Positions 23,470 through 30,579 of a DNA stretch of 35,919 nucleotides are shown piece by piece. A program made the translations under genes and the position numbers. How positions within the stretch are numbered: position 1 is the first letter of the stretch; each line of letters opens with the position of its first letter. The DNA comes from Geodermatophilus sp. DF01-2 (GTDB lineage: Bacteria; Actinomycetota; Actinomycetes; Mycobacteriales; Geodermatophilaceae): assembly GCF_004571065.1 (NCBI RefSeq), contig NZ_SPQN01000047.1, positions 1 through 35,919 on the forward strand, in the 5' to 3' direction. The notes beneath the pieces are model-generated. The model saw only the letters and a program-made list of their open reading frames with translations, was not told the origin of the DNA and searched no databases.

Positions 23470-24969
23470 GTGAGCGCGTCCCCTCCTCCGACCGGCTTGC
23501 GGCACGTCTCCCTGCGCAGCGGCGTCTACGCCGACTCGGTGCGGTTGATGCAGGTCAGCCGGGACGTCGGCGCCCGCGACGGGGTCACCGCGGTCCTGGT
23601 CGCGATGGCCACGCCGCTCAACCTCGAGCTGGCCGCCGGCATGGGCCTGTCCCCCGGGGACGGCACCTCGCCGGACCGGTTGCTGGTCGCGATCGCCGCC
23701 GTGGACGACGACGCCCTGGCCGCCGCGGTCGCCGCCGTCGACGCCGCGCTGGCCGCCCGCGAGCGCGCGGCCGGCCCCGCCCAGGCTGTTCCGCTGCGGA
23801 CGGTCGGCGCCGGGCTCGACGCGCTGCCCACCGACGGCCCCGCGCTGGCGATCGTCAGCGTGCCCGGTCGGTACGCGGTCGCCGAGGCCGCCGACGCGAT
23901 CGCCGCCGGCCGCAGCGTGCTGGTCTTCTCCGACGGCGTCCCGGTCGAGCACGAGGTCGCGCTCAAGCGCGCCGCGCACGACGCCGGGGTGCTGGTCATG
24001 GGCCCCGACTGCGGGACGGCGATCGTCTCCGGCCTCGCCCTCGGCTTCGCCAACGTGGTTCGCCGCGGCCCGGTCGGCCTGGTCGCCGCGTCCGGCACCG
24101 GCGCGCAGCAGGTCTCCTGCCTGCTCGACACGGCCGGCGTCGGGGTCTCGCACGTGCTCGGCGTGGGCGGCCGCGACCTGTCCGAGGCCGTGGGCGGGCT
24201 GGGCACGCTCGACGCGCTCGCTGCCCTGGACGCCGACCCGGCCACCGAGAGGGTGCTGCTGGTCTCCAAGCCGCCCGCGCCGTCCGTGGCCGAGGAGGTG
24301 CGCGCCGCGTCCGAGGGCCTCTCCGTCCCGGTCCGCTCGGCCGCGCTCTCCCCGGGAAGCCCCGACCTCACCGCCGCGGTCGAGGCGCTGCTCGCCGACA
24401 TGGGCGTCGCGGTGCCGTCGTGGCCGTCCCGGAGCACGACCCGCCCCGCCGCGCAGGGCGCCGTCCTCAAGGGCCTCTACGCCGGCGGGACCCTCGCCGA
24501 CGAGGCGATGCTGCTGGCCGCCCCCGTGCTCGGTGACGTCCGCTCCAACACCCCGCTGAGACCCGAGCTCGGCTCCGTCGTCGACCCATCCGCCCCAGAC
24601 CTGTCCGCCTCGGGCCACGTCGTCATCGACTTCGGGGACGACGCGCTGACCGTCGGCCGGGCGCACCCGATGATCGACCCGACGCTGCGGCTCGAGGCGC
24701 TGGCCCGGGTGGCGGCGTCCGGTGAGCCCGCGGTGGTGCTGATGGACGTCGTCCTCGGCCACGGCGCCGGCCCCGACCCGGCCGCCACCCTCGCCCCCGC
24801 GCTGCAGGCGGCCGGTCTCCCCGCCGTCGTCGCGCTCATCGGCACCGAGGCCGACCCGCAGGGCTGGAGCCGGCAGGCCGACGCCCTGGCCGCGGCCGGC
24901 GCCGCCGTCTTCGCCTCCAACGCCGCCGCCACACGGCACGCGCTCGACCTGCTGGGAGCCGCGCGATGA
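23470..24969 (+). CDS. fdrA: FdrA-family protein (AllF-like subunit of a carbamoyltransferase)
   Basis: A 499-residue protein related to succinyl-CoA synthetase subunits. RHVSLRSGVYADSVRLMQVS is the FdrA start; LVMGPDCGTAIV, GLVAASGTGAQQVSCLL and VLGVGGRDLSEAVGG are the ligase-like motifs; the C-terminal half has KGLYAGGTLADEAM and VVIDFGDDALTVGRAHPMIDP. E. coli FdrA has 555 residues and has been reported to act with YlbE (DUF1116) and YlbF as oxamate carbamoyltransferase, making carbamoyl phosphate from oxalurate in allantoin breakdown. The DUF1116 gene follows and carbamate kinase lies in the same putative regulon, so phosphorolysis of a ureide is inferred. Start chosen by conservation and promoter position. 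Confidence 0.85.
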   Translation: MSASPPPTGLRHVSLRSGVYADSVRLMQVSRDVGARDGVTAVLVAMATPLNLELAAGMGLSPGDGTSPDRLLVAIAAVDDDALAAAVAAVDAALAARERAAGPAQAVPLRTVGAGLDALPTDGPALAIVSVPGRYAVAEAADAIAAGRSVLVFSDGVPVEHEVALKRAAHDAGVLVMGPDCGTAIVSGLALGFANVVRRGPVGLVAASGTGAQQVSCLLDTAGVGVSHVLGVGGRDLSEAVGGLGTLDALAALDADPATERVLLVSKPPAPSVAEEVRAASEGLSVPVRSAALSPGSPDLTAAVEALLADMGVAVPSWPSRSTTRPAAQGAVLKGLYAGGTLADEAMLLAAPVLGDVRSNTPLRPELGSVVDPSAPDLSASGHVVIDFGDDALTVGRAHPMIDPTLRLEALARVAASGEPAVVLMDVVLGHGAGPDPAATLAPALQAAGLPAVVALIGTEADPQGWSRQADALAAAGAAVFASNAAATRHALDLLGAAR

Positions 24970-25021
24970 CGTCTTCCTCCAACGCCGCCGCCGCGCGGCA
25001 CGCCCTCGACCTGCTGGGAGC
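24907..25021 (+). repeat. Tandem partial copy of the 3' end of fdrA
   Basis: The last coding bases of fdrA (24907-24959, encoding VFASNAAATRHALDLLGA) recur at 24971-25021 with one codon shortened and a few substitutions, each followed by a short spacer and ATGA. The second copy can encode 21 residues from ATG 24966 (MTSSSNAAAARHALDLLGAV), then a second ATG at 25029. The rest of the gap to 25104 contains no recognisable gene. Confidence 0.7.
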
Positions 25022-25104
25022 GGTGGCATGAGGGAGCTGGCGAGCTCGTCGATGGACAGAGCAGCCCAGGCCACGCGGCCGACGAGCGCCATGGAGGAGG
25101 TCGC

Positions 25105-26502
25105 GTGAGCCTCCTCTCCGGCCCGCCGACCGTGGTTGCCGCGGGCGTCGACGTCTTCTCCGCCGCGCTGCGCGCCCAGGGCGCGGACGTCCACGACGTC
25201 GACTGGCGCCCACCCGGCTTCGGCGACCCCGCCGACCTCGCCGCGCTCGCGCTCGACCGGCGCCGGGCCGCAGCCAACCGCACCGCCGTCGAGCGGGTGA
25301 TGGCCGCGGGATCGCGGCTGGTCGACGTCCGGCCGGCGCGCGAGGTGCTCGGCCTCCCCGACCGCACGCTGCTGCACTCGGGTCCTCCGCTGACCTGGGA
25401 GATGGCGTCGGGCCCGATGCGCGGCGCGCTGATCGGCGCCTGCTTGTTCGAGGGCTGGGCGACGACCGTGGCGGAGGCCGAGGGGCTGCTCGCGTCCGGG
25501 GGCATCGCCCTCGACCCCTGCCATCATCACCGCGCCGTCGGCCCGATGGCCGGCGTCACGTCGCCGTCCATGTGGATGTGGTGCCTGGAGGACCCGGTCT
25601 CGGGCGGGCAGGCGTTCTGCAACCTCAACGAGGGCCTCGGCAAGGTGCTCCGCTACGGCGCCTACAGCGACGAGGTGCTCGACCGGCTGCGCTGGATGCG
25701 GGACGTCCTCGGCCCGGTGCTGGCGGCGGCCGTGCGCGCGATGGCCGACCCGCTCGACGTCAAGGGCGTGCTCGCGCAGATGCTGCAGATGGGCGACGAG
25801 GGGCACAACCGCAACCGCGCCGGCTCGCTGATGACCCTGCGCGAGCTGTCACCGGCGGTCGTGGAGGTGGACGCGCCGTCGTCCGACATCGCGGCGGCGC
25901 TGCGCTTCATCGGCGGCAACGAGCACTTCTTCCTCAACCTCGGCATGCCGACGGCGAAGCTCGCCATGGACGCCGCGCGGGACGTGCCCGGCTCGACGAT
26001 GGTCACCGTGATGTCCCGCAACGGGACCGAGTTCGGCATCCGGACCGCCGGCACCGGCGACCGCTGGTTCACCGGCCCGGCCGACACCCCGGTGGGCCTG
26101 TTCCTCGGCGACTACGGTCCGGACGACGCCAACCCCGACATCGGCGACTCCGCGATCATGGAGACCTACGGCGTCGGCGGCTTCACCATGGCCGCGGCGC
26201 CGGCGATCGTCCGCTTCGTCGGCGGCACGGTGCCCGACGCGCTGGCCACCACCGAGCGGATGTACCAGCTGACGCTGGCCGAGAACCCGGCCATGCAGGT
26301 GCCGATCCTCGGCTTCCGCGGCTCACCGACCGGCATCGACGTCCTCGCCGTGGCGCGCACCGGCTGGCTGCCGCAGATCAACACCGGCATGGCCGGGCGG
26401 GTCGCCGGGACCGGGCAGGTCGGCGCCGGCCTGGTGCAGCCGCCGCGGGAGTGCTTCGAGCAGGCGCTGGCCGCGCTCGCCGCCGAGGCGCGAACCGCCT
26501 GA
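25105..26502 (+). CDS. DUF1116 protein (YlbE/AllG-like)
   Basis: A 465-residue DUF1116 protein, the usual companion of FdrA. Typical stretches are LIGACLFEGWA, LDPCHHHRAVGPMAGVTSPSM, FCNLNEGLGKVLRYGAYSDEV, QMGDEGHNRNRAGSL and FIGGNEHFFLNLGMPTAK. E. coli YlbE is reported to be one subunit of oxamate carbamoyltransferase, so this protein probably holds part of the carbamoyl-transfer site. The third E. coli subunit (YlbF, DUF2877) is not in this window. The GTG at 25105 follows GGAGGAGG. It is in an operon with fdrA, 135 bases downstream. Confidence 0.88.
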   Translation: MSLLSGPPTVVAAGVDVFSAALRAQGADVHDVDWRPPGFGDPADLAALALDRRRAAANRTAVERVMAAGSRLVDVRPAREVLGLPDRTLLHSGPPLTWEMASGPMRGALIGACLFEGWATTVAEAEGLLASGGIALDPCHHHRAVGPMAGVTSPSMWMWCLEDPVSGGQAFCNLNEGLGKVLRYGAYSDEVLDRLRWMRDVLGPVLAAAVRAMADPLDVKGVLAQMLQMGDEGHNRNRAGSLMTLRELSPAVVEVDAPSSDIAAALRFIGGNEHFFLNLGMPTAKLAMDAARDVPGSTMVTVMSRNGTEFGIRTAGTGDRWFTGPADTPVGLFLGDYGPDDANPDIGDSAIMETYGVGGFTMAAAPAIVRFVGGTVPDALATTERMYQLTLAENPAMQVPILGFRGSPTGIDVLAVARTGWLPQINTGMAGRVAGTGQVGAGLVQPPRECFEQALAALAAEARTA

Positions 26503-26510
26503 CCCTTCGT

Positions 26511-26567
26511 CGAGCGCTGCGGACTCGTGGCCATCCGTCGCTGATCACCACGAGTTCGTAGCACTCG
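26511..26567. terminator. 22-bp imperfect stem between convergent genes
   Basis: Arms 26511-26532 (CGAGCGCTGCGGACTCGTGG...) and 26546-26567 (...CCACGAGTTCGTAGCACTCG) pair with a few mismatches. Most are C-A in plus-strand RNA but G-U in minus-strand RNA, so the stem is stronger for leftward transcription, that is for the DUF2470 gene, while still able to serve the DUF1116 gene. Confidence 0.6.
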
Positions 26568-26595
26568 ATGCGGGACGCGCGCCGGCCGCTGAGGG

Positions 26596-27393
26596 TCAGC
26601 CGGTACAGGCCAGCAGCGCCCGGACGGCGGCCGGGAGCTCGCCGGGCGCGGTGAGCGGGGCGGGGAACGGCGTCCGCAAGTCATAGCAGCCGGTACGGGG
26701 CTCGACGCGGAACAGCACGCCGAACCGGTCGACACCGAGCAGGTGCACCGGGTCGTTCCCGGCCCGTGTCTGCACGCGGCCGCGCAGCTCGGCCAGCGGA
26801 CGGGCGTGCTCGGCGAGGAGGTCGTCCTCGACGGCGCCGAGCGGATCCGGCCGGGCGGCGGCGTACTCCTCCGGCGCGATCTCGATGCAGTCGCCCCCCG
26901 CGTGCAGCAGCACCTCGGCGACGTCCAGGCGCAGCAGCGTCGCGGTGAGCCCGACGTCGAGCAGGACGTCGTCCGGCCGGACGGTGGCGAAGGCCAGCAC
27001 GAGCTCGGGTTCCTCGTCCGCGGGCACGGGGGTCAGCCAGCCGGCGAGCTCCAGCCGGGCCCGGAGCGGGTTGCGCAGCGGCCGCGTCGACCGGGAGGTC
27101 ACCGTCACCCGCGCCGGCAGGTCGCCCTCCGGGGCCTCGCGGACCGCTGTCGCCAGGCCGCCGTCGCGGGGGACGACGACCAGCACGCGGCCGTCGTCTA
27201 GCGTGGCCGCGGCCAGGAGCCGGCTGGTGCCCAGACCGAGGGTGTGCACCGAGGCGGCCGGCCGGGTGGCGACCGTGCGGGCGCGCTCGGCGGCCTCGGC
27301 GGCGCGGTCGGTGGGCGGGGGCGGGGGCGGGAGTGGGGGGCGACCGGGCACGAGCCCTCCTCGGGGGTCGGCGTCGGGGGTAGCGGGACTCAC
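26596..27393 (-). CDS. DUF2470 domain protein, probably iron-regulated
   Basis: About 265 residues. The C-terminal 85 (DPLGAVEDDLLAEHARPLAEL, then DPVHLLGVDRFGVLFRVEP and RTPFPAPL) form a DUF2470 domain, found in heme-iron utilisation and HugZ-like proteins. Residues about 45-170 look like a diverged pyridoxamine-oxidase-type split barrel (GLGTSRLLAAATLDDGRVLVVVP, DLPARVTVTSR). A Pro-rich stretch lies near the N-terminus. An IdeR/DtxR-like box overlaps its promoter, fitting a role in iron or heme handling. GTG 27393 or 27405 may be the start; they are in tandem copies of a 12-bp repeat and lack a ribosome-binding site, suggesting a leaderless mRNA. Confidence 0.7.
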   Translation of the reverse strand: MSPATPDADPRGGLVPGRPPLPPPPPPTDRAAEAAERARTVATRPAASVHTLGLGTSRLLAAATLDDGRVLVVVPRDGGLATAVREAPEGDLPARVTVTSRSTRPLRNPLRARLELAGWLTPVPADEEPELVLAFATVRPDDVLLDVGLTATLLRLDVAEVLLHAGGDCIEIAPEEYAAARPDPLGAVEDDLLAEHARPLAELRGRVQTRAGNDPVHLLGVDRFGVLFRVEPRTGCYDLRTPFPAPLTAPGELPAAVRALLACTG

Positions 27394-27408
27394 TAAGGGA
27401 CTCACTAA
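27385..27408. repeat. Two tandem 12-bp units at the DUF2470 start
   Basis: GGGACTCACTAA occurs twice in a row. On the minus strand each unit supplies an in-frame GTG (27391-27393 and 27403-27405), so the gene has duplicate start codons four residues apart. The right unit runs into the iron box. Confidence 0.8.
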
Positions 27409-27424
27409 GGTGAGCCTAACCAAA
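27406..27424. promoter_or_regulatory. IdeR/DtxR-type iron box
   Basis: TAAGGTGAGCCTAACCAAA, read on the minus strand, matches the DtxR/IdeR consensus TTAGGTTAGGCTAACCTAA at 16 of 19 positions. It covers a minus-strand TAGGCT -10 whose start site would fall at the GTG 27405, so bound repressor would shut off the DUF2470 gene. It also lies 13 bases before rpsD. Confidence 0.7.
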
Positions 27425-27436
27425 CCAGGAGGTTCC

Positions 27437-28039
27437 GTGAACACCCCGCGTCCCAAGGTGCGGCTCAGCCGCGCGCTCGGCATCCCGCTGACGCCGAAGT
27501 CCGTGCAGTACTTCGAGCGCCGTCCCTACCCGCCCGGCGAGCACGGCCGCAAGCGTCGCAAGGACAGCGACTACTCCACGCGGCTGCGCGAGAAGCAGCG
27601 GCTGCGGGCGCAGTACGACATCAGCGAGACCCAGCTGCGCGCCGCCTTCGACCGGGCCCGGCGCTCGGGCGGCAAGACCGGCGAGGCGCTGATCCAGGAC
27701 CTCGAGTCCCGGCTCGACGCCACGGTGCTGCGGGCCGGCTTCGCCCGCACGATCTACCAGGCCCGCCAGTTCGTCACCCACCAGCACGTGCTGGTCAACG
27801 GGAAGCGGGTGGACCGGCCCTCCTACCGGCTGAAGCCCGGTGACTTCGTGCAGATCGTCGAGAAGTCGCGCACCAAGGAGCCGTTCCTCGTCGCCGCATC
27901 CGGCGCGCACGCCACCCCGCCCGCCTACCTCGAGGTGCGGCTGGCCGACCTGCTCGTGCGCTACGACCGGACGCCCGACCGCGGCGAGGTGCCGGTGGTC
28001 TGCGAGGAGCAGCTCGTCGTCGAGCACTACTCCCGCTGA
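27437..28039 (+). CDS. rpsD: 30S ribosomal protein S4
   Basis: A 200-residue S4 of the zinc-free type: the N-terminal CxxC...C zinc knuckle of classical S4 is absent, and the protein begins PRPKVRLSRALGIPLTPKSV, then RRPYPPGEHGRKRRKDSDYS, as in Streptomyces S4. The S4 RNA-binding domain covers SRLDATVLRAGFARTIYQARQFVTHQHVLVNGKRVDRPSYRL. S4 binds 16S rRNA early in 30S assembly. AGGAGG lies 6 nt before the GTG. The gene stands outside the alpha operon, also as in Streptomyces. Whether the genome has a second rpsD cannot be seen here. Confidence 0.95.
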   Translation: MNTPRPKVRLSRALGIPLTPKSVQYFERRPYPPGEHGRKRRKDSDYSTRLREKQRLRAQYDISETQLRAAFDRARRSGGKTGEALIQDLESRLDATVLRAGFARTIYQARQFVTHQHVLVNGKRVDRPSYRLKPGDFVQIVEKSRTKEPFLVAASGAHATPPAYLEVRLADLLVRYDRTPDRGEVPVVCEEQLVVEHYSR

Positions 28040-28049
28040 TCCTGGGGGC

Positions 28050-28596
28050 GTGGACCCTCGCGACGTCCGGCGCAGCAAGCGGCTGTCGTACGTGCTGCGC
28101 CACGCCCCCGGCAGCGCCGGGCTGACCCTGGACGCCGCCGGCTGGGCCGACGTCGGCGCGCTCCTGGCCGCCTTCGGCTGGACGCGCGCCGAGCTCGACC
28201 ACGTCGTCGTCGCCGATGACAAGCGCCGGTTCGCCTTCGACGACGGCGGAACGCGGATCCGGGCCAGCCAGGGGCACAGCGTCGCCGTCGACCTCGGCTA
28301 CGCCGCGCAGGACCCGCCGCCGGTGCTCTTCCACGGCACGGCGGAGCGGAACCTGCCGGCGATCGAGGCCGAGGGGCTGCGGTCCGGACGCCGGCACGCG
28401 GTTCACCTGAGCACGGACGCCGCGACGGCCCGCCGGGTGGGCGCCCGCCACGGCCGGGCGGGCGGGCGGGAAAGCCATCGTCCTCCGGGTCGACGCCGCA
28501 GGGATGGTGCGGACCGGTGCGGTCTTCACCCGTTCGGCGAACGGGGTGTGGCTCGTCGACGCCGTCCCGCCGGCCTTCCTCGCCGTCGCGGACTGA
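28050..28596 (+). pseudogene. kptA: RNA 2'-phosphotransferase (KptA/Tpt1), frameshifted
   Basis: The first frame gives RDVRRSKRLSYVLRHAPGSAGLTLD and FHGTAERNLPAIEAEGLRSG, then HAVHLSTDAATARRVGARHG, the KptA/Tpt1 fold that transfers a 2'-phosphate from RNA to NAD. The family's C-terminal strand pair, IVLRVDAAGMVRTGAVF followed by SANGVWLVDAVPPAFL, is present but in the +1 frame, ending at TGA 28594-28596. One extra base in the G-rich tract 28455-28470 (repeats of GGGC) explains this. Joined, the protein would have about 180 residues, the normal length. It may be a true mutation, a slippage-prone site, or an error in sequence. GTG at 28050 follows GGGGG, 10 bases after rpsD. Confidence 0.75.
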
Positions 28597-28648
28597 CCCG
28601 TCCCGCCGCTCCGGGGAGTGCCGGCGTTGCCTGGGGCGGCGGCCGGGC

Positions 28649-28711
28649 TCAGCGGGCGAGCGTGCCCAGGTCCACCGGCAGCTGGATGCCGCTGACGTGC
28701 CGGCGTGGCTT
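28649..28711 (-). pseudogene. 3' fragment of a short-chain dehydrogenase-like gene
   Basis: The minus strand reads HVSGIQLPVDLGTLAR and then TGA (28649-28651). The pattern (V)SGI.LPVDLG resembles the usual C-terminus of SDR enzymes (TG..LPVDGG). The homology would have continued to the right but is replaced there by the TetR gene. Too short to be certain. Confidence 0.35.
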
Positions 28712-29192
28712 CGCGGCGGTCACCGTGGACCACGTCGCCGCGGCCGCCGGCGTCAGCCGTCGGACGTTCTACAACCACTTCCCGACCAAGGCCGCCGCGC
28801 TCTTCGACCCCGACCCCGAGGACGCCGGCCGGCTGGTCGGCCTGCTCGCCGCGGCCGACGGGATGCCCGACCCCTGGGCCGCGCTCGGCGCGGTCTGCCG
28901 GCAGTACCTCACCCCCCACACCGGGACCCTCGCCGTCCGCCGGCGGCCGGCCGAGGACCCGGAGCTGGCCGCCTACGCGCGGAGCGCCCACGGGCACGTC
29001 GCGGTCGCCCTCGACGCGTGGGCCCGCCGGCAGTGGCCCGACGACCCGTTCGTCGCCGGGCTCGCGGCACAGGCGGCGACCGCCGTCCTCGGGGCGGCCT
29101 TCACCGCCTGGCAGCCCGACGACGACCCGGCCGCCTTCCTCGACCTCGTCGACCGCGGTTTCGTGTTCCTCAGGGTCACGCTCGGCCGGTGA
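28686..29192 (+). CDS. TetR-family regulator, N-terminally truncated
   Basis: RRGFAAVTVDHVAAAAGVSRRTFYNHFPTKAAALF is the helix-turn-helix of a TetR repressor, followed by an all-helical ligand domain ending at residue 168. Normal TetR proteins have about 20 more residues before this, including the first DNA-binding helix; here the upstream DNA reads as the antisense tail of another gene. The in-frame ATG at 28686 gives MPLTCRRGFAAV, so a shortened protein could be made, but DNA binding is doubtful. It may be a pseudogene formed by deletion. Confidence 0.6.
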   Translation: MPLTCRRGFAAVTVDHVAAAAGVSRRTFYNHFPTKAAALFDPDPEDAGRLVGLLAAADGMPDPWAALGAVCRQYLTPHTGTLAVRRRPAEDPELAAYARSAHGHVAVALDAWARRQWPDDPFVAGLAAQAATAVLGAAFTAWQPDDDPAAFLDLVDRGFVFLRVTLGR

Positions 29193-29334
29193 CCCGGGCG
29201 GCGGTGGGTCGGCCCGGCAGCGCGTCGAGCGGCAGCCCGGCGTAGAGCATCCCGATCAGCTCGCCGTCGGTCGAGTGCAGGCCCTCGTAGGCGGCGAAGC
29301 ACGGGCGGCCGGCGACGGTCGCCTCGCTCCACCA
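29176..29334 (-). pseudogene. Fragment of a Cache-type sensor domain
   Basis: On the minus strand WWSEATVAGRPCFAAYEGLH, then STDGELIGMLYAGLPLDALPG and a TGA resemble the end of a Cache sensor domain (the GKPYF.AYEPI.D..G.VIG.LYVG.PL pattern of chemoreceptors and kinases). No membrane or output domain follows, and the preceding residues are not in the same frame. It overlaps the TetR 3' end and lies just downstream of the barbiturase gene. Confidence 0.4.
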
Positions 29335-29367
29335 CGTGCGCGCCCGAGGTTCCCTGGTCGCGCACGG

Positions 29368-30483
29368 TCACCTGCTGCCGGAGGTCCGGATGATCGCCGC
29401 CACCGGGCCGCCACCGGACGGGCCCTGGTGCACCGCCGCCACCGACACGAAGACCGCCGGATCGCCGGTCACCGAGGCGGCCACGCCACCGACCGTCGCC
29501 TTGATCTGGCGGTGCCAGAAGACGTCGGAGTCGTCGAGCATCGCGTTGCGCCGGCCCCGGACGTAGCCGGTCGGGTCGGCCTCGCACTTGAGGAAGACGT
29601 TGACCAGCCGGTCGCCCAGGTCGGACGGGCGCGGTCGCTCGGGCAGGTCGAGGCCGGCGTCGCGGATGGCGTTCCAGATGCCGTCCTGGTCGAGAGCGTC
29701 CGTCATCACCGAGTGGCCGATGCGGTAGTTGCCACCGTGCCCGCGGGCGTTGCCGACGACGACGATCTGCGCCCGGTCCAGCTCCACGCCCGAGGAGCAG
29801 GAGGCGACGGCGCTGTAGAGGGACAGGTCGCGCATGACCTGCTCCTGCTTCGGCATCTCGATCTCGCCGAGGGCCACCGCGATCCCCAGGGCCGTCGTCC
29901 CGTTGGACAGGTCCATCGAGCCGTGCGGCTCGTCGTAGTAGGTGTCCTCGCCGCGGGACTTCGCGTCGCGGATGGTCTCGATGGTCAGCAGCGGCGTCTT
30001 GGTCTGCACGTAGTGGACGTCGGCCGGGTCGGTGATCCCCGCCTCCGCCATCGCCCGGCGCACGCCCTCGGCGACCTTCTCGACCATCGCGATGCGGCCG
30101 ATGTCCTCGGGCAGCAGGACGTCGCTCATCGCGTAACCGACGGTCAGCCGCGGCTCGTCGGTCGTCTCCACCGCGTCCTCGGGCAGCGTCGCGAAGACGG
30201 TCGCGTGCGGGCTGATCACGCCGTCCGTGCCGCCCGACCACACGATCGGGATCTGGGCGACCTCCTTCGTGGAGCGCGTGCCCTTCTCGAGCAGCACCTC
30301 GCGGAAGGCCCGGTCGGCGATGATCCGGGTGTAGTCGTTGACCCCGCCGTTGCCCTCGGTCTTCCCGATCACGGCGACGACCCGGTCGGCCGCCATGACG
30401 CCCTCGTCGATGAGCTTCGCCAGCTCGGAGGCATCACTGACGTTGTGCAGCGGGACCTTGCGGACCTCGATCGGTGCGGGCAC
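29368..30483 (-). CDS. Ring-opening amidohydrolase (barbiturase/cyanuric acid hydrolase family)
   Basis: A 371-residue member of the family with a threefold internal repeat and a Ser-Lys pair in each repeat. Lysines are in VIGKTEGNG (Lys41), VQTKTPLL and RQIKATVGG; serines in [24 protein letters not shown] and [13 protein letters not shown]. Known members open cyanuric acid to carboxybiuret or barbiturate to ureidomalonate. Sequence alone does not decide which. Association with an NCS2 permease and a Mo hydroxylase favours barbiturate made from uracil. The GTG at 30483 follows GAGAGGAA. Probably co-transcribed with carbamate kinase, 96 bases upstream. Confidence 0.88.
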   Translation of the reverse strand: MPAPIEVRKVPLHNVSDASELAKLIDEGVMAADRVVAVIGKTEGNGGVNDYTRIIADRAFREVLLEKGTRSTKEVAQIPIVWSGGTDGVISPHATVFATLPEDAVETTDEPRLTVGYAMSDVLLPEDIGRIAMVEKVAEGVRRAMAEAGITDPADVHYVQTKTPLLTIETIRDAKSRGEDTYYDEPHGSMDLSNGTTALGIAVALGEIEMPKQEQVMRDLSLYSAVASCSSGVELDRAQIVVVGNARGHGGNYRIGHSVMTDALDQDGIWNAIRDAGLDLPERPRPSDLGDRLVNVFLKCEADPTGYVRGRRNAMLDDSDVFWHRQIKATVGGVAASVTGDPAVFVSVAAVHQGPSGGGPVAAIIRTSGSR

Positions 30484-30494
30484 GGGGGTTCCTC

Positions 30495-30526
30495 TCTTCG
30501 GGGTCGTGGCTCTTCGGGGTCGTGGC
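30495..30526. repeat. Perfect tandem 16-bp repeat before the barbiturase gene
   Basis: TCTTCGGGGTCGTGGC occurs twice head to tail (30495-30510 and 30511-30526), between the carbamate kinase stop and the barbiturase start. Further along, AAGGAGGGGGTCCTTT (about 30553-30582) resembles units inserted in recQ. Function unknown. Confidence 0.7.
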
Positions 30527-30579
30527 CCCTCCCGGGTACCGCCCCGAGCGTGCGGGGGTGGGAAGGAGGGGGTCCTTTC

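Noticed and set aside
24966-25104. Two mini-frames of 21 and 26 codons between fdrA and the DUF1116 gene
   Set aside because: The first is the duplicated fdrA tail and the second has no conservation that can be judged; better treated as debris.
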